Below, piece after piece: positions 34,265-47,180 of a DNA stretch of 64,000 bases. This DNA comes from Platanthera guangdongensis (lineage: Eukaryota > Streptophyta > Magnoliopsida > Asparagales > Orchidaceae). The DNA is taken from positions 52,404,261 to 52,468,260 of the forward strand of contig CM077150.1 in assembly GCA_039583875.1 (NCBI GenBank), read 5' to 3'. Position 1 is the first letter of the stretch. Every line of letters begins with the position of its first letter. The translations under genes and the position numbers were made by a program. Under the pieces are notes generated by a model. That model made no database searches and was not told where the DNA came from. It was given only the letters and a program-made list of their open reading frames with translations.

Positions 34265-36650
34265 GCTCAAACCTCTACACAAGTTATATCAGGTTAGCCC
34301 CAGTTTAATTTATCTTTATTATTTCTCGTCGTTGCCCTAGTTATTGTTCATTTAGTTATGTATGTTACGATTTTAGGGGTGTTTAAGGTGCGGAATAGGT
34401 GGGCGCGTGTTCTTTTCGATTCGGGTGCCACCCATTACTTTGTGGCCCGAATATTTGTAGATAAACATTGTCTGGATGTGGATCAATTAGGAGACTCCTT
34501 CAACGGCAAGCTTCCCTCTGGTGATTCAGTGATATCTAATCAAGGAGTTCTGAGATGCCCTATTTATCTTGGCGATTTCCTGGCCTTTGAGGATCTGATG
34601 ATTCTGGATCTGGCTGATTTTGATGTGATTTTGGGCATGGACTGGCTGTCCAAGTATGATGCAGTTATCCAGTGCAAGGCTAAGCAACTGGATTTCAGGA
34701 TGGACAACGACCAACCTATGAGCGTCAATGGATTTCAGGACAGGGTTTCCCCTGTCATTTCTGCGGTACGTGCTTGTCGTGCTATAAAGTCTGGTTGCGA
34801 GGCATTTTTGTTTCTATTTCTGCTCTGGAAATAGCTTTTATTACGCCACGTCTTGAGTATATCTCGGTGGTGCAAGAGTTTCCAGACGTTTTTCTTGACT
34901 TTCTTCCAGGACTTCCTCCTGTGAGGGAGATAGAGTTTGTGATAGACCTTGAGCCAGGTACTCTTCCTATTGCCAAAGCACCGTACAGTATAGCTTTGCA
35001 TAAGTTGGATGAGTTGCGTGCTCTGCTCGATGAGTTACTGAGGTGTGGATTTATTAGACCCAGTTTTTTCTTCGTGGGGTGCTCAGGTTTTGTTCGTAAA
35101 GAAGAAAGATGGATTGATGAGGCTATTCATCGATTATAGATAATTGAATAAGGTAATCATTAAGAATAGATATCCCCTACCAAGGATTGATGATTTGTTC
35201 GATCAGTTGCGTGGTAGCTCTGTATTTTCAAAGATCGACCTTCGTTCAGGCTACCACTTGTTGAGAATTCATGAGGCAGATATTCCACGAACCGCTTTTT
35301 GTTCGCGGCATGGACATTATGAGTTTTTGGCGATGTCTTCCAATTTGACCAATGCACCCTCTGCTTTCATGGATTTGATGAATAGGGTGTTTAAGGATTT
35401 CTTAGACCGATTTGTTATTGTGTTTATAGATGATGTCTTGGTATATTCACGCAATGTTGAGGAACATATTCAGCATTTGCGTTTGGTTTTGTCGACCCTG
35501 AGGGAGCATAAGTTATATGCGAAGTTGAGCAAGTGTGAGTTCTGGCTACCTCAGGTGTCCTTTCTGGGTCATGTGGTATGCAAGGACGGTATTTTCATGG
35601 ACCTGACCAAGATTTTTGCTGTGATGGAATGAGAGGAACCTTTCTACACCTAAAGAGATTAGGAGATTTTTAGGCCTGGCTGTCTATTATAGAAGATTCA
35701 TGGAAGGGTTTTCAGTGTTGTTAGATCCTCTAACCAGACTTACCCAGAAGAACACTGCATTCATTTGGAGTGATAAGTGTGAAGAGGCTTTCCAAGAGTT
35801 GAAGAAGAGATTATGTACTGCACCAGTTTTAACTTTGCCTACTGGGGGAATAGAGTACGCTGTGTATGTGGATGCGTCACACGTTGGACTTGGCTGTGTT
35901 TTAATGCAAGATGGTAAGGTGATCGCGTATGGATCAAGGCAACTAAAGATTCATGACAGAAACTATCCTATGCACGATTTGGAGTTCGCTGCTGTAATAT
36001 ATGCACTGAAGCTTTGGCGACACTTATTGTACGACGAGCTATGTAAGATCTATATGGACCATAAGAGTTTGAAGTACGTCTTCCCTCATAAGGAACTAAA
36101 TCTGCGCTAGCGTCAGTGGTTAGAATATGTGGCTGATTATGACGTGGAGATTCTATATCATCCTGGAAAGGCTAACGTAGTAGCCGATGCCTTGAGTAGA
36201 AAAACCGCCAAATTTTTTAATCTGTCGGTACATTCCATGGTAGAAGAATTCTTGTTGATGGATATCGAGGTTGGGAATAGTACTGTGCCCGCTGGGCTAG
36301 ACGCAGAAGAGCCCACTTGGATTTCCCTTACTAGAGCACATCAGAAGGACGATCCGGATTTGTTACACCTTCAGAATAGAACTGAGAAGGGAGAACTACC
36401 TGATTTCTCCTTGGAAGAGTTGGATACCTTGAAGTATCGGGGTAGATTTTGTGTCCCCGCCTTTGGTGACATTCGACCTTAGATCTGTGCTGAAACTCAT
36501 GGTTCTAGGGTAGCCTACCATCCTCGTTCTACTAAAATGTAGAAGGATCTAAAGCAAATTGTTTGGTGGTCAGGTATGAAGAACGATATTGCAAAGTTCA
36601 TGTCAGAATGTCTTACGTGTCAGCATATTAAGGCTGACCATAGAAGGCCT
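34265..36650 (+). pseudogene. Gypsy chromovirus D pol, first part (protease, RT, RNase H, integrase zinc finger)
   Basis: Protease with RVLFDSGATHYF (near 34405) and VILGMDWL (near 34628). RT has [15 protein letters not shown] (35228 on) and the YxDD-equivalent FIDDV (near 35430), then FLGHVV. RNase H has [13 protein letters not shown] (near 35865) and VADALSRK (near 36180). The integrase zinc finger has CLTCQHIKADH (near 36610-36640). The order PR-RT-RH-INT defines Ty3/gypsy. Stops at about 35137, 35630, 36108 and 36480 plus frame changes show decay. It starts abruptly at the edge of LTR I and is cut at 36650 by element B. The frame continues sensibly at 61672. Confidence 0.9.
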
Positions 36651-38254
36651 TGTTGGATCCCTAGTTGTATTTGGGATAGGTTCACTAATTAGGATGTCTG
36701 GCGCACAATGTATAGAGAGGGTCATGTGTTTTGAGTCTTAGAATTTAGGCTAAGTCTTTAGGTTCAACCTTACATGGACCAGCCAGCAGAAGACCTCTGA
36801 TTGACTCAAGACTTAGAAAAAATCAAGTCTAGTATATAAGTTTGATGTTCGTCAAACTCAGCTCAACGATCGTCGATCGCTGATCGACGAACTCAGAGTT
36901 AATTCTCTGAGTTGAGCTCGAAAATAATCGAGCTCAGGTCGACGAAGTCTGGACTTCAACTTCAACATATTCTTTCCAGATTACTTTCGCTGAACTCAGC
37001 TCGATGAAGATTGATTATCAGCTCCACGAACTTGGAGCGCCGAATTGGTAAGTTATTCACAGAATACAGTTCAGTGTGCTCAGGTCAACGAACTTGGATC
37101 TCAGCTCGATGAACAAGTTTTCTCAGGTCGACGAACAGGATTTCTCTGCTCGACAAACTTGGATCTCAGGTCGTCGAAATCTGTTTTATGGTCGATGATT
37201 TCAGTTGCAGTTCCAGACTTAGAATTTTTCTCATTTTTTGTCCTTATTCCATATTATTTAGTAGTGATTTCCTAATGTAATTAATGCATATATTCTATGA
37301 ATATAGCCATTATTGGAAGCATTAATTATGGTCTTGATCAGGTTAATTACTTGCTTAATTAATTGGGACAGTTGGGGAAACACATTAAAGAAAATATTCT
37401 CCAGCCAATTTTCATTCTCCTGGCAGTCAGCAATCAATACAAAGAATTCAAAATTCAAAAGAGAATTCGACAGATAATATAAAAGAGTTTTTCTTTTCAG
37501 TAGACAAGACAACAAGACTTAGAGCAATACAGAGAACACAAAAAGACATTCAAAAATTCTCTGTGCAGAAAACACTTTGTTTTCTCCTCGATCTTACTGA
37601 AGAAGAAGAACAACAACAATCACTATCAAGAGTCTTCTTCGACTTCAACTCCAGGAGCTTTCAAGGACAACAATCTATGAATCAGTCAGAAGTTCCTAGA
37701 TCATCTCAAGTCAAGGAAGAAGACATACACCCTGAGCAAGGATTCAATTGATTTCTGAAGGAGCCTTGACAACAGCAATACACTAAGTCTTCTCAGTTGT
37801 TTGAGAAAGATAAGATACTATCAAATCTCTCTCCCCCCTCCTGTATAAAGGGTTTATTAACTCCCTTCAAAAGTTTATTTGGTTTTTGGGCACCTGATCA
37901 AAAGCTCAATGGATTGTGAGATCTCCTTGGAAATAGGTCTTGTGGTGGCGGTCACGTGATCAAAACCTGCTAGTGGATTCCTACCAGGGTGGTAGAAGAG
38001 TGGATGTACCCAGATTGGGGAATCACTATAAAATTTCTTGTATTGTCTGGTTGCCCTTTTTCTTATAGTTCTTGATATGGCTGTGATAGACTAGTTTATT
38101 GTGCTGTGGTAGATTAGATTATCTTTTCTTTCTTTTGCTACTACTGGTATCACCTATTTTATTTACTCTGATAATATTTAAAAACAGCCAAAAGATTTAA
38201 CACACTCTATCCCCCCCCCCCTCTAAAGTAATCAGATCTAACCCCCATCTTTCA
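36651..38254 (+). mobile_element. 5' LTR of element B (1604 bp)
   Basis: Palindrome array at about 36848-37200, TATA-like sites (AATATAAAAGAG near 37478; TGTATAAAGGG near 37843), shared block at 37997-38033, and a C-tract with weaker arms (ACTCTA/TAAAGT) at about 38204-38229. It ends CCCATCTTTCA. Confidence 0.92.
36848..37200. repeat. TCGTCGA/TCGACGAA array in U3 (element B)
   Basis: More than ten arms such as GATCGACGAACTC and GGTCGACGAAC, many with single changes (CAACGAAC, CGATGAAC). The outer bases are mostly CGACGAA, unlike element A. The 3' LTR copy is at 47380-47732. Confidence 0.9.
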
Positions 38255-38256
38255 AT

Positions 38257-38268
38257 TGGTATCAGAGG
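38257..38268 (+). other. Primer binding site of element B
   Basis: TGGTATCAGAGG, initiator-Met-tRNA complement, two bases after the LTR. Confidence 0.9.
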
Positions 38269-38361
38269 GATGTTCCTTTGGTTGTACAAGCTAACACTTT
38301 AACCAAAAGATCCTTTGTTAGATCTGATTTTCATTTCTCCTAGTTTTGATTATTTCACAGC

Positions 38362-40423
38362 ATGACACAGAACAAAGATTATGCAAGCACCAGACCTCCA
38401 GTCTGCAACTTGAATAAATTTGCAATCTGGAAGGCAAGAATCAGGCTGTATATGAATTCCATTGATGAGGACATATATAATTCTATTTTGATAAGTCCTC
38501 CTCAACCTACAGCTACTACATAAACCTCTACTTCAAGCACTTATATTGTTCCTCCACCTGAGTGGACAGATGCTCAGAAAAAGTCAAAGATTGCATATGC
38601 AAAGGCCATGAATATATTGACTCAGACTATGTCAGATGACATATTCCAAAAGGTGGCTGAGTGCACATCTGCAAAATCCATATGGGATTCACTCAACCAG
38701 ATAGTTGATGGTTCAGCTGATGAGAGGAAAGACAAAAGATCAACTCTCATCTCCCAGTATGAGAACTTTAAGAAGGAAGAATTAGAATCTATTAGTGACA
38801 TGTACAACATATTAAGTTCAATTATCAGTGAGCTGAAGACCTTGGACAAAGACATCTCTCTCATTGAGGTCAATGACAAGATCCTCATGTGCTTCCCAAG
38901 CACTTGGGATTCCAGAATATGGCTAATTAAGGAGGCCAAAATCTTAAATGAGATTTCTACAGAATCTCTCCTTGGAAAGCTCAATTCTTATGAGTAGTTG
39001 ATCAAGTCCAGAGAAGCTACAAAACAGAAGACTCCTACAACAACAAGAAAGGAGCATAACATTGCCCTTAAAGATGCAGAAGAAACTGAAGCTCCAACAT
39101 CAAATGAAGAACTCCTGAGTCTCTTAGCCAAGATATTCTACAAAATGGCAAAGAAGGACTTCAGGAGAAAGTCATCCAGGCATGATGACAAACCCAGGTA
39201 TGACAAAACACCCACTAAAGAAATCGTTTGTTTTGGGTGCAGGAAGCCAGGACACTTCATTTCAGAATGTCCTAAAAATCAAAAGAAGGAGAAAAGAAAA
39301 GAAAAAGACTCCAGGAAGAATCACTACAGCAAGCCTTCCTCCAGCAAGAACAAGAGAAAAGAAAAGGGCTTTGTGGCTGAGACCTGGAGTGACACTGAAG
39401 ATTAATCCTCATCTTCTAGCTCCAGTGAAGAGGAAGAAGAAGCTAAGGCAAGGTAAGTTTGTCTTATGCCTATCAATGCCTCTTTCAGCCCATCTGATGC
39501 TGAAGGACAAGGAGAACAATCAGATAATGAAGAATCTTCAGAATCTGAAGCTGATCAGGTATTATCATCTTTTGATTATAATTCAAAAAATTTCAAAACT
39601 GAATTCAAATCTCTTTGTATAGATTTAATAAATTCTGAAAAAGAAATTAAAACACTTAGGGAAAAATTAACTGATCATGAAAACCTTGTCTCTGAAAATA
39701 TTAAGTTAAATCATGAATTAACTCTAACTCAAGAACAAATAATATATCATTAAAATCTGAATTAGCTGAGGCTAGGCAACTTGAAGAATCCCTAAATGGG
39801 AGAAGCATCAAGTTGATGGACATTACAAGCACAGTTAATGCCAGGTTAAATGGCAAGCTGGGCTTAGGTGCTTCATCAAGCCAACCCCCACTAATCCAGA
39901 AAAATATATTGTCAACTCCAATTAAATTTGTCTCAGAAAAGGGAAAGAGAAGATAAAAAATGATAATAATGATAAACCAACTGAATTAAAACCAAAGAAT
40001 AAGAAAAGGAAACAGAATAAGAAAAGTTCTAATTATAACAATGTTCAACATATTTCATCGAGCTCCGATCGACGAAATATGTACAGTTCATCGAACTCCA
40101 GTTGACGAACTCTGAACGCAAGCTTACACTATAACTATTCGTTGAACTACGATCGACGAAATCAATATGGTTCGTCGAGCAGAGATCGACGATTTTGGGG
40201 CCCAGAGAATGAACAATTCCATTCTCTGAGTGGAGTTCGACGAACTCATCCCCATTTGTCGAACTCAGATCGACGAACATATTTGAATTCGTCGAACGCA
40301 GTTCATCTTAACAAAAACTTTAATTTTGCTAAAACTCATAACCAATCAAGATATTCCTATAATCAATTTAATCAATGGATCATACCACCTAGAAGATATA
40401 ACCCTTTAGGTTACAAATGTTAA
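38362..40423 (+). pseudogene. Gag of element B, broken
   Basis: ATG at 38362 (TQNKDYASTRPPVCN). Same plan as the gag of A: N-terminal domain, CCHC knuckle CFGCRKPGHFISEC near 39230-39270, acidic stretch, coiled coil near 39600-39750, palindrome-encoded Ser/Arg-rich repeat at 40050-40312, and the C-terminal motif IIPPRRYNPLGYKC before TAA at 40421. Disruptions are TAA at 38521, TAG at 38995 (also present in C), TAA at about 39403, TAA at about 39455 and a frame change near 39750. Confidence 0.9.
40050..40312. repeat. TCGTCGA/TCGACGAA units in gag 3' end (element B)
   Basis: About eleven arms (GATCGACGAAATC, TTCGTCGAGCAGAGATCGAC and similar), mostly with TTCGTCG/CGACGAA outer bases as in the LTR of B. 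Confidence 0.88.
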
Positions 40424-40477
40424 CCTGAATAATCTTATATCTCCAGTTTTAGTTATGTGAAGAAAGAAGGACCCAAG

Positions 40478-40516
40478 GTAACCTGGGTCAAAAATAGCAA
40501 ATCTGTTTTATTGCAT
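40478..40516 (+). promoter_or_regulatory. Gag/pol junction segment of element B, altered
   Basis: Starts AAG/GTAACCTGGG as in C but is 39 nt long and ends TTGCAT instead of TTGCAG, so gag and pol now share one frame, separated by the gag stop and a further TAA at about 40430. It looks like a decayed version of the 40-nt segment in A and C. Confidence 0.4.
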
Positions 40517-43500
40517 GTGAAAGACTATCCCACCATAGAGTAACAGTGGTATTTGGATAGTGGTTGTTCTAAACACATGACTGGAAACAAGGACAACTTA
40601 ATCAACTTAAAGTCAAAGTTAGGACCAAAAGTAATATTTGGTAACTCCAATTGTGGCCAGACTGAAGGCTATGTAAAGGGGAAGATTTGGGAAGTCACCT
40701 TAGGGAAGGTAGCTTATGTAAGGGGACTGAAGCATAACCTCATCTTCATAAGTCAGTTATGTGATGAAAGGTTTCAGGTATCCTTTAATAAAACTTCATG
40801 TATTATTACTTGTTTAGATAACCTTGTAGTATTAACTGGCACTAGAGTAGGAAACATTTACATAGTTAATTTCCAGTCAGCTAAATCTTAAATATGTTTA
40901 TTTAACCAAACTATCAACAATAATGACCTTCGGCATAGGAGATTAGGTCATGTTAATTTGAAAAACATTGTCAAACTATCTAGGGACAACCTTGTTAGAG
41001 GATTACCCTCTTGCCCCTACAAGAAGGGAAGCATTTGCAAGGCTTGTCAATTAGGCAAGCAAACTAAAAGTAGCTTTAAATCAGTAAATAAAAGTGACTC
41101 ACCTAGAATATTGTACTTGCTATATATGGACCTTTTTGTCCCTATTTCTATACAAAGTTTAGGAGGGAAATCTTATACTTTAGTGATTGTAGATGACTTC
41201 TCTAGATTCACTTAGGTATTCTTTCTGAGATCTAAGTCTGATAACTTCAAGGTTCTTACATATTTTCTCAAAAACATACAGATTGATTACTCTACTCCAA
41301 TTACATTGATCAGAAGTGATCATGATACTGAGTTTGAGTCTCTTCTTATGCAAGAGTTCTGTAAGAAGGAAGGTATCAGATATTGCTTCTCAGCTCCTAG
41401 AACACCTCAACAAAATGGGGTTTCTGAAAGGAAGAATAAAACCCTAATTGAATTTGCAGGCACATTACTTGCAGATGCTCATTTGCCCCTATCCTTTTGG
41501 GCAGTGGCTGTGAGCATAGTAAATTATGTACTAAATAGAAGTCTTATACACAAACTTAAGAATAAGACTCCTTATGAGCTACTTAAAGGAAAGAAACCTA
41601 AAGTAGACTATTTTAAAATTTTTGGTTGCTTATGTTACATTCACAACAACAATAAGAAACACATTAGAAAATTTGAAGCCAAGGCTGAAATGGGAAGTTT
41701 TCTTGGATATTCCCAAGTAAGCAAGGCTTATAGGGTCTTTAATAAATCTACCATGAAAATTGAAGAATCTGTACATATTTCATTTAATGAAACTAACATG
41801 TTTTACATGGAGAAAGAAATTTCTACCAGTAACTCTTTGCAGGAACCAAATTTGTGTGAGAAGTTAAATGAATTGACCCTCACCAATAAGGCTGTTGGCC
41901 AATCTTCTCCATATATTGCTGAAGACAGTGAAGATGAAGACAGTGAAATCAGTAAATAACCTCCAACAGCTACTATAATTCCACAAGAGGAATTTATTCC
42001 TCAAGATGTTGCTCAACCAACTTCACCTACTGAATTTGTCACACTTAGAGATCACCCTGTATCTCAAGTGATTAAAGACATTTCAGTTGGTGTGCAGACC
42101 ATGCATTAACTCAACCAAGCCTTGATGCATGCCTGTTTCATATCTCAAATTGAGCCCTAATCCATTAAAGATGCAGAGCAAGATCCCCACTGGATTGTTG
42201 CAATGCAAGAGGAGCTAAACCAATTTGAGAGATGCAAAGTTTGGGATTTAGTTCCAAGACCAAAAGACTACCCAGTCATTGGAACTAAATTGGTATTCAG
42301 AAACAAACTAGATGCCCATGGTATTATAATAAGGAATAAGGCAAGGCTAGTTGCTCAAGGCTATAGGCAAGAAGAAGGAATTGACTATGACCAGATATTT
42401 GCACCTATTGCAAGGCTGGAAGCAATCAGAATCTTCTTGCATATGTTGCCTACAAAAAGTTCAAGGTATATCAAATGGATGTCAAGAGTGCATTCTTTAA
42501 TGGTGAACTTAAAGAAGAGGTTTATGTAGAACAACCTTCAGGTTTTATCTCTCCAACTAATCCCTCTTATGTTTTTAAATTGCATAAAGCTCTCTATGGT
42601 TTAAAGCAAGCTCCAAGAGCTTGGTATGAAACCTTAGCTAGCTTTCTTCTAGAGCATAAGTTTTCTAGGGGCATTGTAGATAGGACATTATTCACTAGAC
42701 ACCATAAGGATCAAATCTTGTTAGTACAAATCTATGTAGATGACATTATTTTTGGGTCTACAGATTCCAAACTATGCAATAGGTTCTCTGACCTCATGCA
42801 TTCAAAGTTTGAAATGAGTAACAGGGTGAGCTCTCCTACTTCCTTAGTCTCCAAGTTAAGCAGTTACTTGATGGCATCTTTATATCCCAATCTAAGTATG
42901 CTAAGGAGCTAATCAAAAAGTTGGGATGTTAGATACCTCAGCCAAGAAAACACCCATGGCTACAAATGCTGTAATTGACTCTGATGAACATGGGAAACCT
43001 GTTGATCAGAAATTATATAGGGTCATTATTGGGTCCCTGTTATATCTTACAGCAAGTAGACCTGACATCATGTTTTCTACATGTCTTTATGCTAGGTTCC
43101 AGGTGAACCTTAAAGAATCTCACCTTATTTTCTTAAAAAGGATTTTAAGATATATAAAGAGTTGTCCTAGTCTAGGACTCTGGTATCCAATTGAGTCAGA
43201 GTTTGAGCTAACTGGATACTCAGATGCTGAATTTGCTGGATGTAGAGTAGATAGAAAAAGTACCTTAGGGACATCCCAGTTCCTTGGTATGAGACTAGTG
43301 TCTTGGTTTTGCAAAATACAGTCATCTGTGTCTACCTCAATTGCTGAAGCAGAATATATAACTGCTGGCAGTTGCTGCTCCCAGATGTTGTGGATTCAGA
43401 ACCAACTCCTGGACTATGGTTTCAACTTAAATAATTCAACCTTACTATGTGATAACACAAGTGCAATTTCCATTGCACAAAATCCAGTGCATCATAGTAT

Positions 43501-43683
43501 AACTAAACATATAGACATTAGGCATCATTTCATTAGAGAGTGTGTGGACAAAAATAAAATTAAGCTTGTCTACATCTACACTGATTTGCAAAGAGCAGAT
43601 ATCTTTACCAAATGCTTGGATGAAAGGAAACATTTGTTCTTTATAAATTAGCTTGGTATGATCAATGGAGAAGCCTTAATTTA
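40517..43683 (+). pseudogene. Pol of element B, broken
   Basis: Protease WYLDSGCSKHMTGN (near 40550), pre-integrase and CKACQLGK finger, integrase (VIVDDFSRFT then TAG at 41213, the same Trp codon lost in A), APRTPQQNGVSERKN, then RT with [15 protein letters not shown] (about 42330), [30 protein letters not shown] intact near 42735, and RNase H (DAEFAGC, AEAEYITAGSC). It has stops at about 41957, 42107 and 42160, frame changes near 42450 and 42830, and a stop inside the terminal FIN/LGMINGE motif at 43649. The reading sense ends near 43683. Confidence 0.9.
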
Positions 43684-43699
43684 AATTTTTATCTGCAGT

Positions 43700-43990
43700 C
43701 GAAAAATTTGCCTCAATTCATCGAACAGAGATCGATGAACTAAGAAGAGTTCTGGAGAAATTCATCGAACTGAGATCGATGAACTCTCTGTGTGTGAAGC
43801 TCTTTTCGTTGAATGGAGATCGACGATATTGCTTCAGAAAATTTTCTTCGAACTGAACTCGGCGAAATGTTTTCGCTTTTTCTGACTGAGATCGATGAAT
43901 TCTTTTGTCAATAAAATATTTCGTCGAACCCAGATCAAATAATTTTTTACTTTTCGTCAGACGGAGTATACCGCTTCATATTCTGAAAAC
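43700..43990. repeat. Spacer cluster of TCGTCGA-type arms (element B)
   Basis: About ten arms between pol and ORF3, many degenerate (TTCATCGAACTGAGATCGAT, TTTCGTTGAATGGAGATCGA), keeping the TTCG/CGAA outer bases. The remainder up to 44075 ends in a T-rich tract before ORF3. Confidence 0.85.
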
Positions 43991-44075
43991 CATATATATT
44001 CGTTTTCTTTGAGCTCCGTCCCGTGCTTTCTGTTCCCTTGCACTTGATCTCTATTTTTATTTTGCAGGCGAACTA

Positions 44076-47009
44076 ATGGCGATTCCGGCGAACTCCCTTG
44101 CTGCGATGAAATTCGACATGGGATTTGACATTGATTTCGAATCTTTCCAGCACTCTGACCAGATTTTTGTGGATATTCTGAAACTGCTTGAGGAACAAAA
44201 TTTGAATAAATTCATGACTTGCCGAATCAAGATAGCAATATCAGAGATTAAGGAATGGGTGTTTACCTCTACAACACCAGAGGCAGCTACAATGACAGGG
44301 ACAATATCCGGTAATCAAGTCTCTCTTTCCCCCAATACACTAACCGAAATTTTCGGTCTGATAAATGGTAATGAAGAAATAGAGATGGATAGTGATGAGT
44401 ATGATAATATGCTGATAAAGATGGGTCACTCTGGAGAAAACCCAAATAAACCACTGAAGAAAAATGTATCTGCTAAGTATAAATTTTTGGCTGATGTTTT
44501 TGGCAAGATTTTATTGGGAAAACATATCGCTCGCGATTACATCACCAGGCACCAGTTTCTTGTGATGAGTTCTCTGGTTGAGAAGAAGGCAGATAATTGG
44601 GCAAAACTGTTGTTTGATTTAATTAAGAAGAAAAATAATAAGAAAGAAGTTTGCTTTGGAAGGATTCTGGGAATAGTCCTTCAAGAAAAGGCTCCTGAAC
44701 TATTGGTCTCCATGACAGTATTCATTAATGCCTCAAAAAGACTTACATCTGCATTGTTCGGCAGATGGGAGAGGAAAATCTCCAAGCCATCCAAGGCTTC
44801 TTTCTCTTCCAAGACTTCTGAGAGCACCAGGGCTGTGATAGCCACTCGTCCCCATCCAAAAGATGTCCTTCCATCCACCCACATTCATTCACCTCATCCT
44901 CAACAACAACCATCATCTTCTCCAGTTCTTACTCCACCAACTCTACAACAACATCAACCCTCACCAGTTCCAACATCAGTTCCATCTCAAGAACCTACCA
45001 CACCACCTCTATCTCCACCTCGACATTATTCACCTCAAATTAATATCTCTGAAACACCATCTACCTTAATTCAGGAACCATCTTTCAATCTTCTATCTCC
45101 TCAACCATCTCCTCATAATTCTCCACTTCAGGAACCCATCTCCTCACCCACAACCACAGTTCTACCTTCTACCACTGCAACTCCTTCAACTGATATCCCT
45201 TCAGTCATCCATACTGACATACCATCTACTGCTCCAGACTAGACACATACAAACTTTTCCAATGCATTCTATGTATGTTCAAACTGTGTACATCACACTC
45301 CTTACTCCTCCTTTGCTCCAAAATCTAAATTTTTCTAATATAGATAAAGACCTTCTAGCATTTATTTCTCCCACTCTTGAGAATCTTATAACTATTGCTA
45401 TAGCTCCTCTCTCTACTTCAATCACATCACTTTCTTCTAGAGTTACTGCTCTGTCCTCTGTCCCTTCTTCTGGAGGACTAGCTTCAGGACCCCGTGAAAC
45501 CAGTCAGGGGGAGATGTTCTATGAAGAAGCTCCAGTTCCCCCTTTACAGCAGTAGAAGCAGTAACAACAGATTCTGAGATGACTGATGATTCAGCAAAAA
45601 CAGCCCCTCCTGCAGATATACTTGATTTAATTGATTCTGATACAGAGATGGATGACACAGTTATAGTGGAAATAAATACTGTTGGTGATTGTATTGTCAA
45701 TCCCACAGTTGATCTATTCAACTTATTAAATTCTTTTGATATAGTTCATTTGAATTTTCTTCCAGTAGTCTGCTCAAAGCCTTCTATGGCTATTGTAAAA
45801 TTCACTTCTCCAATAAGCCCTACAATTGCCAAGCAACTTAATGCAAGTTTTGCTGTAGCAGAGCCTACAAAAGTATCATCCCCTCCCAAGGCTATTTCTC
45901 CACAGAAGGCTATTTCACCTCCTACATATAAAATGGATGATAGTACTCTTCCAGACTTAGATGAAATTATTATGGCTGATATTGAAGAAGAAAATAAGTT
46001 AATTTCTGAAAAAGTTGCTGAAACAGTTGTTCCAGAAATTGAAGTATCAGAACCTTCAGTACAGCCTCAGGCTGAAAAACAAATTTCCCAAGATATTCTG
46101 AAGGCACTTGATGATCTATATGATAATCCTCAGGGATCTTCTGATGATGAAGAAAATGATGATGATTCTGATGATTATGATAATACTAAGGCTAAGAAGA
46201 AAGCTATAAAGAAGATAAAAGCTGTTCCAAAAGCTGCTCCCAAACCAAATACCACTAATGATACTCCATACTATATTCTACAGGATATCACTCCATATCC
46301 AGGGATGCGAGCATGGATGTGGCTTTCCAAGAATGAACAAAAAGCTAGGAAGAAGAGTAGAAGGTACTCTCCTCCTCCTCCTTCTCAAAGGAACTGGAGA
46401 TTTCCTCCTACTCCTCCTCCTCCTGCTGCTGGTGCTTCAGGTAATATTTCTCAGAGGTCTACTCCATATGCTAAGACATATCAAAGACAACCTGATAGAT
46501 CCTCAAGATCACATGGAAGCAGTCAGCACAGGTATTCCAGCAGCAGCAGACAACAGCAATAGCAACAACAGCAAGACATTCAACAACAGAAATCATCTAA
46601 AATTGAAAAAGCTGATAATCTAAAAAGGCCAGATTCTCCTCCAGTCCCATTTGTGGATCCTGAAACAGAAAATACTGCAAGAATGACCAGATTCTAAGAT
46701 CTTGTTGGATTAGCAATGATTATTAAAGCTAAAGCTGAAGGCAGAGATCCTTCTCAATATTCCACTATATCATCCTATAGAAAAGAAGAACTTAAAAGGT
46801 ATGAAAAGGCTAATAAATTGTTCAATGTAGATGCCTATATGAATTTACATCCAGAGGCTGTTATACCCAGAGCTACTTCTCTCAACATAATTGGTGTTGC
46901 TGACATGACCATGTCCAAAAGAGATGCAGCCAATCCTAATAGAGAAATCAAATTCACACAACCCTCTGAGAAAGATAAAGCTGTCAAGGAAAAGCAGAAG
47001 AAGAAATGA
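44076..47009 (+). pseudogene. Third ORF of element B (env position), broken but with an intact N-terminal 388 aa
   Basis: The ATG at 44076 is 8 nt after TATTTTGCAG/G. The open part to 45242 has the shared N-terminal domain (LAAMKFDMGFDID, IKEWVFTS, LTEIFGLINGN, VFINASKRLTSALFGRWERK), then a long Pro/Thr/Ser-rich linker. After TAG at 45240, other frames continue: the QGEM motif at about 45505, an acidic region and the C-terminal half at 45579-46562 (DSSDD-type acidic run, YYIL, MWLSKNEQK, Pro runs), TAG at 46560, TAA at about 46694 and the C-terminal block 46716-47009 (LKRYEKANKLFNVDAYMNLH, Lys-rich end). Cytoplasmic or nuclear protein of unknown role; no membrane segment seen. Confidence 0.82.
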
Positions 47010-47167
47010 ATATCTTGTTTAGTTTTGATTTTCTGAACTATACTTGTTTGAACTATCACAAAGATTTTGTTTATGTACATATCTGCTGAATGATTTAAAT
47101 TTTCTTCCAGATATATTTATTTTGCTTTGTGATCACTTTCTTTTTATATTGTTAGTGACCTCACCCA

Positions 47168-47180
47168 AATAGGGGGAGAT
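47168..47180 (+). other. Polypurine tract of element B
   Basis: AATAGGGGGAGAT directly before the 3' LTR, inside the block ACCTCACCCAAATAGGGGGA also found in C. The 47010-47167 stretch is 3' untranslated sequence with no gene. Confidence 0.88.

Noticed and set aside
10588..34269. Target duplication for gypsy element I (agcac left, gctca right)
   Set aside because: Only partial and offset similarity; not strong enough to claim that I was inserted whole into D.
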